A stretch of 6,261 bases of DNA from CAYTAU01 sp964442075 (lineage in GTDB: Bacteria > Bacteroidota > Bacteroidia > Bacteroidales > CAYTAU01), in the NCBI GenBank assembly GCA_964442075.1, contig CAYTWH010000088.1:1-6261 (forward strand), read 5' to 3'. A program made the position numbers and the translations under genes. Under the pieces are notes generated by a model that was given only the letters and a program-made list of their open reading frames with translations, did not search any database and was not told the origin of the DNA. Shown piece by piece: positions 1 through 6,252 of this stretch. Each line of letters begins with the position of its first letter. The stretch's first letter is position 1.

Positions 1-26
1 CGCTCAGGGCTATGGTTTGTTGTTAT

Positions 27-752
27 CTAAAAAAACAAAAATTCCACATGCTTGTCGCACCCTGCTTCTTTAAAGTATCCAATGTGCCAGTTAAAAGCTA
101 ATCTTAATTGAGCATCAAAAGCTGAAGTTTTTTCATAAGTGCTAAAAGCGGGTCCATTATATTCTCCTCCAAATGGGTAACTTTCATTTGTCATCAGGTT
201 AAAACCGTAACTAATACGTGCACCAATAGAAATATCAAAATTCTGATTCCAGTAAATACTGCCTCCAACACCAAAAATCATAGAAGTGTAATTGCTGTTA
301 TACATATTTTTTGTTGTAAAAGCAGGAGTATCACTAAATCTGCTAAATTTAGGTCCAATTTCAAAATAAGAAAAATTTTCGGAAACCACCCTAAGCAATA
401 TAAATGTGCCCGTAGATTTAAGAGTTGTATTATATTCTACAGAATAAACATCATATTTTTGATTGAAAGTAGATTGGTCAAATCCGACAAGCAAACCTAT
501 TCCAAAAGGGAAATTTATTCCCAAACTAAAATCAAATCCCACAGATGGGTTTGCAGCACTTAGATTTACGTCATCGGTAAGCGATACATTATTGTTAAAC
601 ATCATTGAATTTCCGTATCTGCCACCCACCGATGCAAAAAACCATGAGGCAACTCCTTTTTGCTTTCTGCCATTATTATTACTTTTTTTCTTTTGTGCAT
701 ACGATATGTTTAATGCCAATAATAAGGATAATATTAATATTGTAATTTTCAT
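27..752 (-). CDS. Secreted outer-membrane beta-barrel-like protein, function unknown
   Basis: A 241-residue protein starting with a clear Sec signal peptide: Lys2, then a hydrophobic core at about residues 3-17, and an S-Y-A/Q cleavage site near 19/20, as is usual in Bacteroidota. A short basic Asn/Lys-rich stretch (21-32) follows. The rest (about 36-228) is made of alternating aromatic/aliphatic and polar residues broken by Gly and Asn turns, for example around 40-50, 71-91, 114-133, 157-181 and 211-227, as expected for an 8- to 10-stranded barrel of the OmpA/OprF-like 'outer membrane beta-barrel' class. The chain ends in Phe-Phe, which fits a C-terminal barrel signal, although the last clear strand stops near 227. 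There are no catalytic motifs and no lipobox. The gene lies 45 nt downstream of mutL on the same strand, with no Shine-Dalgarno. Location in the outer membrane is inferred from composition; the actual role is not recognisable. A soluble periplasmic beta protein is the alternative. Confidence 0.75.
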   Translation of the reverse strand: MKITILILSLLLALNISYAQKKKSNNNGRKQKGVASWFFASVGGRYGNSMMFNNNVSLTDDVNLSAANPSVGFDFSLGINFPFGIGLLVGFDQSTFNQKYDVYSVEYNTTLKSTGTFILLRVVSENFSYFEIGPKFSRFSDTPAFTTKNMYNSNYTSMIFGVGGSIYWNQNFDISIGARISYGFNLMTNESYPFGGEYNGPAFSTYEKTSAFDAQLRLAFNWHIGYFKEAGCDKHVEFLFF

Positions 753-778
753 GTATTGTATTTTAATAAATATATGTG

Positions 779-786
779 CAAAAATA
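779..786 (-). promoter_or_regulatory. Possible -7 promoter element for the barrel gene
   Basis: Read on the minus strand this is TATTTTTG, matching the Bacteroidota -7 consensus TAnnTTTG, 26 nt upstream of the barrel ATG at 752. No TTG/TTTG -33 element is visible at the expected distance, because that position falls in the 3' end of mutL and reads as AT-rich sequence. In DNA this AT-rich an 8-mer of this kind can occur by chance, so the barrel gene may equally depend on read-through from mutL. Confidence 0.3.
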
Positions 787-797
787 AATTAAATAAT

Positions 798-2621
798 TTA
801 CTTAAACTTCTTTTCTATTTCATCGTTTTGCAAAATTGAAATTATAAGTTTTCCATCGGGTGTATAATTTGGATTATTGCACGCAAATAGATTATCAATT
901 AAATTTTGCATTTCTTCAATTGTTAATGTTTTTGAATAATCAAGCGATGCAGCTTTTGCTATTGTTACTGCAAGCTGTTTTCTTATTTCTTCTTTAGTAT
1001 CAATAGTATTATTCTTATATTTTTCGAGCAGTGTATCAATTGTTGCCGATATTAATTCCTCGTTAAGCTCCGGTGGCACGCCGTTTACAACAAAAGTATT
1101 TTTTCCGAATTCGACAATATCGAAACCTAAAATATTTAAATCAGCAATTATTTCGATTAGCAAACTGGTATCTGACGGATTTAATTCTATTTGTTTGGGA
1201 AACAAAGTGCGTTGCGAGCAATATTTTTCAGTTTTTACAGATCTTTCATATTGCTCAAAAAGAATACGCTCATGTGCTCTTTTTTGGTCAATAAACATAA
1301 GCCCCGATTTTACAGATGTAATGATATATCTACTCTTATATTGAAAAAAACTTAAATTATTATTTGTCGATAATATTCCTCCGTCCTTTTCTTCATCAGT
1401 TAAATCCCGTTTTTCAAAAGATTTATTTTCAATTCCTCCATATAGTTTTTCCCAGTTTTCTGCACTTTTTTTACTCGGGAAATTAAAATTTGAAGATACG
1501 GGTTTTTTATTTTCATCAAAAGGATTGAAATTTGGATCAATCTCTATTTCGGGTTGTTTAAAATTAGTATTTTTACTTAATGTAGGGATATTTACAGATT
1601 GGTCGAGTTCAAAATCAATAGAAGGAAAAATGTTGAATTTACCCAACGATTCCTTTAATGTAGCTTGTATAATTTGCCATATTGCTACCTCATCAGTAAA
1701 TTTTATTTCTGTTTTTGTGGGATGAATATTTACATCAATATTTTGCGTATCAATAGTAAAATAGATAAAAAACAAAGGTTTAGTACCTGGCGGCAGCAAA
1801 TTTTCGTATGTTTTTATAATTGCAGAATAAAAATACGGATGTTTCATAAATCGTTTATTTACGAAAAAGAATTGTTGCCCGCCTGTTTTTCTGGCATTTT
1901 CGGGCTTTCCAATAAATCCTTCTATTTTTATTATACTTGTTTTAGTATTTATTGATATTAAATTTTGATTTATATTTTTACCAAAGATATTAACTATACG
2001 TTGTCGCAAATTTGTAGAAGGCAGATTATATATTTCAATATCATTATTTGTAAGTTGAATTGATATTTCGGGGTTTGCTAGCGAAATTCGGTGTGCTTCG
2101 TCAATAATATGTCTTAATTCCGTTTGATTTGATTTTAGGAATTTTCTTCGTGCAGGAACATTAAAAAATAGATTTTTAATTGAAAATACACATCCACCGG
2201 TACAATTAACCAATTCTTGCTTAATTAACTCAGAACCTTGAATTTCAATAAATGTACCCAGTTCATCTTCTATACGTTTTGTTTTTAATTCAACATGAGC
2301 AATTGCCGCAATAGAAGCAAGAGCTTCGCCCCTAAAACCCATAGTGTTGATGGCAAACAAGTCCTCGGCTTTTTTTATTTTTGAAGTTGCATGGCGTTCA
2401 AACGAAAGCCTTGCATCTGTTTCGGACATTCCACAGCCATTATCAATAATGCGAATCAAAGTTTTTCCTGAATCTTTAATTATTATTTTTATTGAATCTG
2501 CACCAGAATCAATTGAATTTTCAACTAATTCCTTAACAACCGAAGCGGGTCTTTGAATAACTTCACCGGCAGCTATCTGATTGGCAACACTATCTGGTAA
2601 AACTTGAATTATATCAGACAT
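798..2621 (-). CDS. mutL: DNA mismatch repair protein MutL
   Basis: MutL links mismatch recognition by MutS to strand removal. This 607-residue protein has the full GHKL ATPase domain (about 1-330): NQIAAGEV (14-21), ELVEN with the presumed catalytic Glu31 and Mg-binding Asn35, DNGCG (60-64), HATSK (77-81), GFRGEAL (95-101), VPARRKF (155-161) and DVNIHPTK with Lys303. A polar linker (about 331-420) leads to the dimerisation domain (about 421-607). There, the usual endonuclease motif DQHAxxExxxxE reads DQKRAHERILFE (445-456), and the C-terminal CPHGR motif reads TPDGK (587-591). Together with an Ala near 555 in place of the usual Cys, most known Zn ligands are absent, so nuclease activity is doubtful. 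The ATG overlaps the stop of the upstream membrane protein gene by 8 nt, implying translational coupling; there is no Shine-Dalgarno. Length is normal for the family, and no frameshift is seen. Confidence 0.97.
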   Translation of the reverse strand: MSDIIQVLPDSVANQIAAGEVIQRPASVVKELVENSIDSGADSIKIIIKDSGKTLIRIIDNGCGMSETDARLSFERHATSKIKKAEDLFAINTMGFRGEALASIAAIAHVELKTKRIEDELGTFIEIQGSELIKQELVNCTGGCVFSIKNLFFNVPARRKFLKSNQTELRHIIDEAHRISLANPEISIQLTNNDIEIYNLPSTNLRQRIVNIFGKNINQNLISINTKTSIIKIEGFIGKPENARKTGGQQFFFVNKRFMKHPYFYSAIIKTYENLLPPGTKPLFFIYFTIDTQNIDVNIHPTKTEIKFTDEVAIWQIIQATLKESLGKFNIFPSIDFELDQSVNIPTLSKNTNFKQPEIEIDPNFNPFDENKKPVSSNFNFPSKKSAENWEKLYGGIENKSFEKRDLTDEEKDGGILSTNNNLSFFQYKSRYIITSVKSGLMFIDQKRAHERILFEQYERSVKTEKYCSQRTLFPKQIELNPSDTSLLIEIIADLNILGFDIVEFGKNTFVVNGVPPELNEELISATIDTLLEKYKNNTIDTKEEIRKQLAVTIAKAASLDYSKTLTIEEMQNLIDNLFACNNPNYTPDGKLIISILQNDEIEKKFK

Positions 2622-2928
2622 TCTCGAACATTATTGAAGTATAATGAAATATTAAATAAAAGATGGCAACAAGTAATCCTATTGTAATTAAAATAATTAT
2701 CATTTTAAAAAGTGGCGTTTTCTTTGGAGAATGCCCACGCCTTGAATAATTGCCTTGAAATCTGCCTCTTATATCTGGAGCATAAGATTTTTCTCCTTCC
2801 TTTATTCCTAATTCTTCTCTTATTTTTTCACTTCTTGCTTCTCGTTTTTCTTTGTCTTTATCGTAATAACGTGGAGCATAATTGAATTGTTTATTACGAG
2901 GCACTTTAAAAAAACTTGCAATTTTCAT
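2614..2928 (-). CDS. Small single-pass membrane protein upstream of mutL
   Basis: A 104-residue protein of unknown function. The N-terminal part (1-73) is highly charged. It has a short motif with basic, Tyr and Pro residues, NKQFNYAPRYY (12-22), then a Lys/Glu/Arg-rich probable helix (23-47) and a basic stretch with RGRF and SRRGHSPKK (54-70). One strongly hydrophobic segment (about 74-97) follows, with a short tail. There is no signal peptide; the many Lys and Arg residues before the segment predict an N-in, C-out tail-anchored topology with a cytoplasmic basic domain. From memory, short proteins with a similar N-x-x-F-x-Y-x-P-R-Y-Y start and a C-terminal membrane helix sit beside mutL in other Bacteroidota, where some are mislabelled 'riboflavin synthase subunit beta'; nothing here resembles riboflavin synthase. 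The stop codon lies inside the mutL start region (ATGTCTGA), so the two are very likely co-translated. Confidence 0.85.
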   Translation of the reverse strand: MKIASFFKVPRNKQFNYAPRYYDKDKEKREARSEKIREELGIKEGEKSYAPDIRGRFQGNYSRRGHSPKKTPLFKMIIILITIGLLVAIFYLIFHYTSIMFENV

Positions 2929-2967
2929 TATATAAATCCTATATGATTATTATCTCTATTACAACTG

Positions 2968-2975
2968 CAAATTTA
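2968..2975 (-). promoter_or_regulatory. Candidate -7 promoter element for the membrane protein-mutL transcript
   Basis: On the minus strand this reads TAAATTTG, an exact TAnnTTTG match, 39 nt upstream of the ATG at 2928. That would give a leader of roughly 30 nt. The -33 position is occupied by an A-tract-rich stretch (2976-3000 in plus coordinates is T-rich) and has no clear TTG. The A/T-tract could act like an UP element, but this is inference. Confidence 0.4.
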
Positions 2976-3029
2976 CTTTATTTTTTTACTTTTTTCATTA
3001 GTGTTAAATAATAAATTTGAACTTTACTT

Positions 3030-3058
3030 TTGGATATTGCACATTTTTAATAGTTTTG
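3030..3058 (+). promoter_or_regulatory. Candidate Bacteroidota promoter for the symporter-HhH transcript
   Basis: A -33-like TTG (3030-3032, within TTTTGG) is followed 18 nt later by TAGTTTTG (3051-3058), a match to the TAnnTTTG -7 consensus. The spacing is one or two nt shorter than the typical 19-21. Transcription would start near 3064-3066 and leave only about 20 nt of leader before the ATG at 3086, too short for a riboswitch. The leader is A/T-rich with no Shine-Dalgarno. Confidence 0.5.
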
Positions 3059-3085
3059 GGATTGTTAAAGTAAAATATTTTACAA

Positions 3086-4927
3086 ATGAAACAATTAGTA
3101 ACTACTGCTTTTATTATATTGTTATTAGGAACATTTTCTTTTGGACAATCAAATAACAATAATACTTTAAAATTAAAATACTCTACAAATAATCGTTCCG
3201 ATAAAATTAATGATGGAGAGATATTTATAATGATTGATGGTGGAGTTTCTCCATATACATGTAAATGGTCTGAAGAAAGTATTTCTTTACAATCGTTTTA
3301 TTCAAAAACAATTACCGAAGGAAAACACTATTCGGTAACTGTAACAGATGCAAACGGGAATACTATTACAGAAAATATTGAGATTGAACCAAGTTCAGCC
3401 GATGAAGCTATTAATTCTATATTTATTCCAATAGTTAATGGAATAAGTAGTTTTTTAATGGCAGATATTTTTGCCTTAATGCACATTTACGACCCCGTTA
3501 TATATGATGATAGTGGAAACGCATTACTTCACCCTAATGGAGATGAAAAAACGATGAAAATACCGCTTGTAGTAGTATGGTTAGTTCTTGGAGCTTTGTT
3601 TTTCACTTTTAGAATGAAATTTATAAGCCTTAGAGGAATGAAACATGCAGTACAGCTTATTCGCGGGAAATATGATAATCCCAACGACAAAGGAGAGGTT
3701 TCACATTTTCAAGCTCTTACAACCGCTTTGTCGGCAACAGTTGGTCTTGGTAATATTGCAGGCGTGGCAATTGCAATAACATTAGGAGGTCCGGGTGCTA
3801 CTTTTTGGATGATAGTTGCAGGTTTTCTTGGAATGTCTTCAAAATTTGTTGAATGCACTTTAGGTGTAAAATACAGAATCATTAATGAAAAAGGAGAAGT
3901 TTCCGGTGGACCTATGTACTACTTAAGCAAAGCCCTCAAGGATAGGAAAATGGGTGGTTTTGGAAAAGTTCTTGCTTTTATTTTTGCAGTATTAGTAATT
4001 GGTGGTTCTTTTGGAGGAGGGAATATGTTTCAGGCAAATCAAGCATTTTCTCAAATTTCGTCAGAATTTACTTTTTTACAGGATAAAGGACTTTATTTTG
4101 GAATTATATTAGCAATATTTGTTGGCGTTGTAATAATTGGAGGAATTAAGAGTATTGCCAGAGTTACTGATAAAATTGTGCCATTTATGGCTATATTATA
4201 TGTTGTTGTTGCTTTAATAATTATCTTTTCAAATATTACTTTTATTGGTGAAGCATTTTCATTAATTTTTGAAGGCGCTTTTTCTCCTGATGCTTTAAAA
4301 GGAGGTATTATTGGTGTGCTGATTGTCGGCTTCCGAAGAGCTGCGTTTTCAAATGAAGCCGGAGTTGGTTCTGCAGCAATTGCTCATTCTGCAGTAAAAA
4401 CAGATGAACCAATTAGTGAAGGAATAGTAGCATTACTCGAACCATTTGTTGATACGATAATAATTTGCACTATGACCGCATTAGTAATTATCTTTACAGG
4501 ATTTCATACTCCTGAAGCTTCTGCAGGATTGGAAGGTGTTGAACTTACTTCAAGAGCATTTGAAAGTGTTATTTCATGGTTCCCAATATTGCTAATGATA
4601 GCTGTACTGCTTTTTGCATTTTCTACTATGATATCCTGGTCGTATTATGGATTAAAAGGATTTTCATATTTATTCGATAAGATTTTCTTTAGTATTTTTA
4701 AAACTACAAAAGCAGTTAAATATGTTTATTATGTTATTTTCTTAACATTTATTGTTGTTGGCTCAACAACTTCACTTGGTGCAGTAGTTGATTTTTCTGA
4801 TATGATGATACTTGGCATGGCATTTCCAAACATTTTAGGTTTACTAATACTTGCTCCGGAAGTTAGCAGAGATTTGAAATCATATTTTAAAAGAGTTAAA
4901 AACGGAGAAATTAAAAAATATAAATAA
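3086..4927 (+). CDS. AGCS-family sodium:alanine/glycine symporter with N-terminal SprB-like domain
   Basis: A 613-residue inner-membrane amino-acid:cation symporter. Family hallmarks are the conserved helix ALTTALSATVGLGNIAGVA (210-228), the signature GGPGATFWM (234-242), SGGPMYYL (273-280), GFRRAAFSNEAGVGSAAIAH (415-434) and SWSYYG (517-522). About ten or eleven hydrophobic segments lie between 112 and 591, and the basic C-terminus (594-613) should be cytoplasmic. AGCS proteins are usually about 450-500 residues; the extra length is at the front. Residues 1-20 are a signal peptide (cleavage near F-G/Q). Residues 44-101 resemble a SprB repeat: DGG-x-SPYTCKW (51-61), then EGKHYSVTVTDANGN (78-92). 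This domain would sit in the periplasm. A hydrophilic insert (about 136-158) separates the first two membrane segments. Alanine or glycine with Na+ is the expected cargo from the family, but the substrate cannot be read from sequence. The gene is followed after 3 nt by the HhH gene. The ATG is supported by the signal peptide. Confidence 0.93.
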   Translation: MKQLVTTAFIILLLGTFSFGQSNNNNTLKLKYSTNNRSDKINDGEIFIMIDGGVSPYTCKWSEESISLQSFYSKTITEGKHYSVTVTDANGNTITENIEIEPSSADEAINSIFIPIVNGISSFLMADIFALMHIYDPVIYDDSGNALLHPNGDEKTMKIPLVVVWLVLGALFFTFRMKFISLRGMKHAVQLIRGKYDNPNDKGEVSHFQALTTALSATVGLGNIAGVAIAITLGGPGATFWMIVAGFLGMSSKFVECTLGVKYRIINEKGEVSGGPMYYLSKALKDRKMGGFGKVLAFIFAVLVIGGSFGGGNMFQANQAFSQISSEFTFLQDKGLYFGIILAIFVGVVIIGGIKSIARVTDKIVPFMAILYVVVALIIIFSNITFIGEAFSLIFEGAFSPDALKGGIIGVLIVGFRRAAFSNEAGVGSAAIAHSAVKTDEPISEGIVALLEPFVDTIIICTMTALVIIFTGFHTPEASAGLEGVELTSRAFESVISWFPILLMIAVLLFAFSTMISWSYYGLKGFSYLFDKIFFSIFKTTKAVKYVYYVIFLTFIVVGSTTSLGAVVDFSDMMILGMAFPNILGLLILAPEVSRDLKSYFKRVKNGEIKKYK

Positions 4928-4930
4928 GTT

Positions 4931-5899
4931 TTGAAACAATTTTTTAAAGAATACTTCTCGTTTACTAAAAGTGAAAGAAACGGCGTTATAGTTTTATTAA
5001 CGATTATTGCTCTGTTAATCGTTTTCCCGCAATTTGCTTATCTTATAAAAAAAAATGAAAGTATAGATTTCTCTGAATTTGAAAAAGAAATAGATGATTT
5101 TGAAGCTTCGTTAATTGAGAAAAAAACAGAAAATCAATATGAAACATCATACTCTTCTAACAATGTTTTTCCTTCTGTTGATTCTGTAAATTATTTTTCA
5201 TTTAACCCCAATACAATAACTGAAACTGAATGGCAAAAATTAGGTTTATCAGACAAATTAATTAAAACCATATTGAATTATAGAACTAAAGGTGGTAAAT
5301 TTTATAAAAAAGAAGATTTGAAAAAAATGTATGGAATGCCTGAAGATATTTATGATACCCTTCAACATTACATAATAGTTGAAAATAAAAAGAAGTATGC
5401 AAATAACTCTAAATCTTATAATAATAAATACAATAATAATTATAACAACAATTACAATGAAAATAACAAGTCCAAAAAATATAATAATGAGGAATACAAT
5501 ATTGTTGTTGAGATAAATTCTGCTGATCAAGAAGAATTAGTAAAATTGAGAGGCATTGGTGCGGCATTTTCTGAAAGAATTATTGATAAAAGAAATTCGT
5601 TAGGAGGATTTGTTGAAAAAGAACAACTATTAGAAGTTTATGGGCTTAAATCCGAAACATTTGAAATGATTAAAGATCATATAATAATTGACCTTACAAA
5701 AGTGAAAAAAATAAATCTAAATAAAGCAGAATTTGGAGACTTGATAAGGCATCCTTATATTGATAAAGAAACAACTATTTTAATCTTAAAATACAGAGAT
5801 AAAGCAAATATTATTTACTCAGTAGATGAGCTTTTAGAAAATAATGTTTTAACAAATGATATGTTCAACAAGTTAAAACATTATTTATCCACAGAATAG
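4931..5899 (+). CDS. Membrane-anchored triple helix-hairpin-helix protein (ComEA-like), TTG start
   Basis: A 322-residue protein. A short basic N-terminus (1-17) leads into one membrane helix (about 18-38); a positive-inside reading places the rest outside the cytoplasm, as in ComEA. An acidic stretch (44-72) is followed by three HhH_3-type modules: 91-150, 192-253 and 259-320. The middle one is the most canonical, with INSADQEELVKLRGIG (195-210) and then GGF (225-227). The third has HPYI (274-277) in place of the LxGIG hairpin. An Asn/Tyr/Lys-rich linker (152-189) separates modules one and two. HhH domains bind DNA backbone non-specifically, and ComEA uses them to take up DNA; whether this protein has that job is unproven. 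The start is TTG, 3 nt after the symporter stop: the KQFFKEYFSFTKSERNG opening looks like a genuine N-terminus, and the next in-frame Met is beyond residue 130, after the membrane helix and most of module one. Confidence 0.88.
   Translation: MKQFFKEYFSFTKSERNGVIVLLTIIALLIVFPQFAYLIKKNESIDFSEFEKEIDDFEASLIEKKTENQYETSYSSNNVFPSVDSVNYFSFNPNTITETEWQKLGLSDKLIKTILNYRTKGGKFYKKEDLKKMYGMPEDIYDTLQHYIIVENKKKYANNSKSYNNKYNNNYNNNYNENNKSKKYNNEEYNIVVEINSADQEELVKLRGIGAAFSERIIDKRNSLGGFVEKEQLLEVYGLKSETFEMIKDHIIIDLTKVKKINLNKAEFGDLIRHPYIDKETTILILKYRDKANIIYSVDELLENNVLTNDMFNKLKHYLSTE
5417..5464 (+). repeat. Degenerate 12-nt coding repeat (Y-N-N-N units) in the HhH linker
   Basis: Four consecutive 12-nt units encode YNNK, YNNN, YNNN and YNEN (residues 163-178). 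The codons alternate between TAT and TAC and between AAT and AAC, so the repeat is clearer in protein than in DNA. This suggests an old, tolerated or selected flexible linker rather than a fresh slippage expansion. Confidence 0.75.
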
Positions 5900-5903
5900 G
5901 AGG

Positions 5904-5930
5904 AATTACATTCTGTAATTTACTTTTTCT
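5904..5930 (+). terminator. Weak hairpin plus T-rich tail after the HhH gene
   Basis: The arms AATTACA (5904-5910) and TGTAATT (5914-5920) are perfect reverse complements around a 3-nt TTC loop. They are followed by TACTTTTTCT, and the hairpin begins 4 nt after the HhH stop codon. The stem is AT-rich and only 7 bp, so termination would be inefficient; position and T-tail favour a terminator. A protein-binding palindrome is the alternative. Confidence 0.45.
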
Positions 5931-5951
5931 AAAAAAAACTTTCAATAATTA

Positions 5952-5982
5952 TTGACTTATATATTTCTATTTAATATCTTTG
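5952..5982 (+). promoter_or_regulatory. Strong Bacteroidota-type promoter of rpsU
   Basis: A -33 TTG (5952-5954, in ATTGACTT) and a -7 TATCTTTG (5975-5982) are separated by 20 nt, fitting the phylum's TTG-N19-21-TAnnTTTG pattern. Transcription should start near 5988-5990, leaving a leader of about 25 nt. The element lies 31 nt before the rpsU ATG and is the best promoter match in the window. Confidence 0.8.
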
Positions 5983-6004
5983 CAGGCTTAAATTTTAAAA
6001 AGAA

Positions 6005-6009
6005 AAGGA
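6005..6009 (+). promoter_or_regulatory. Shine-Dalgarno sequence of rpsU
   Basis: AAGGA within the purine run 6001-6012, ending 4 nt before the ATG. None of the other genes here has a clear Shine-Dalgarno at a usable distance, which is normal in Bacteroidota, so this one stands out. It is only five bases and placed rather close to the start, so its strength is uncertain. Confidence 0.55.
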
Positions 6010-6013
6010 AAAT

Positions 6014-6205
6014 ATGATAATTATTCCACTAAAAGAAGGTGAAAATATTGACAGAGCTTTAAAAAGGTTTAAAAGAAAATTCGAAAAAACCGGTGTCATC
6101 AAGGAGTTAAGAGAAAGAAAAGCATATAAAAAACCATCTGTTAAAAACAGAGAAACTATTATTAAAGCTGTTTACCGTCAAAAAATGCAAGAACGCGAAG
6201 TGTAA
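6014..6205 (+). CDS. rpsU: 30S ribosomal protein bS21
   Basis: A 63-residue basic protein of the small ribosomal subunit, which sits near the platform and the 3' end of 16S rRNA. The recognisable family core is ENIDRALKRFKRKFEKTG (10-27), followed by KELRERKAYKKPSVKNR (30-46) and a C-terminal helix. Length and sequence match Bacteroidota bS21. Tyr54 (in KAVY, 51-54) is at the position reported in Flavobacterium johnsoniae to help sequester the anti-Shine-Dalgarno of 16S rRNA. The gene has its own strong promoter (5952-5982), an AAGGA ribosome binding site, and a hairpin after the stop, so it is probably monocistronic or the head of a downstream unit. In other Bacteroidota a XerC-type recombinase gene and a hibernation factor gene commonly follow; the window ends before this can be tested. 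Confidence 0.97.
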   Translation: MIIIPLKEGENIDRALKRFKRKFEKTGVIKELRERKAYKKPSVKNRETIIKAVYRQKMQEREV

Positions 6206-6222
6206 ATTTTTGAGAAAAACGT

Positions 6223-6252
6223 AATTACATTTGCATTTTGTAATTTATTTTT
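6223..6252 (+). terminator. Hairpin with T-rich tail after rpsU
   Basis: The arms AATTACA (6223-6229) and TGTAATT (6239-6245) are separated by a 9-nt loop and followed by TATTTTT. The stem begins 18 nt after the rpsU stop. The 7-bp AT-only-rich stem is weak, so this may only attenuate. The same arms occur after the HhH gene at 5904-5920. The tail also contains TATTTTTG (6246-6253), a TAnnTTTG-like string, but no -33 element is at the right distance. Confidence 0.4.

Noticed and set aside
1..26. Possible terminator or gene end at the left edge
   Set aside because: No inverted repeat or coding signal is visible in these 26 bases.
463..792. Plus-strand open frame opposite the barrel gene
   Set aside because: It is antisense to a well-supported signal-peptide-bearing gene, and its composition has no domain logic.
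1073..2556. Four short plus-strand open frames opposite mutL
   Set aside because: They are shadows of a fully conserved mutL reading frame, with no start context or recognisable motifs.
2614..2928. Riboflavin synthase subunit beta annotation that relatives of this gene sometimes carry
   Set aside because: The protein is a small tail-anchored membrane protein with no lumazine/riboflavin synthase motifs.
2929..3085. Possible glycine or other riboswitch ahead of the AGCS symporter
   Set aside because: The candidate promoter leaves about 20 nt of leader, and the region is too AT-rich and unstructured for an aptamer.
5258..5530. Minus-strand open frame of about 90 codons, very hydrophobic
   Set aside because: It lies wholly inside the HhH gene; its Ile/Val-rich composition is just the complement of the Asn/Lys/Tyr codons in the linker.
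4931..5899. Naming the HhH gene comEA
   Set aside because: The fold and topology are similar, but three divergent modules and no neighbouring competence genes do not justify the symbol.
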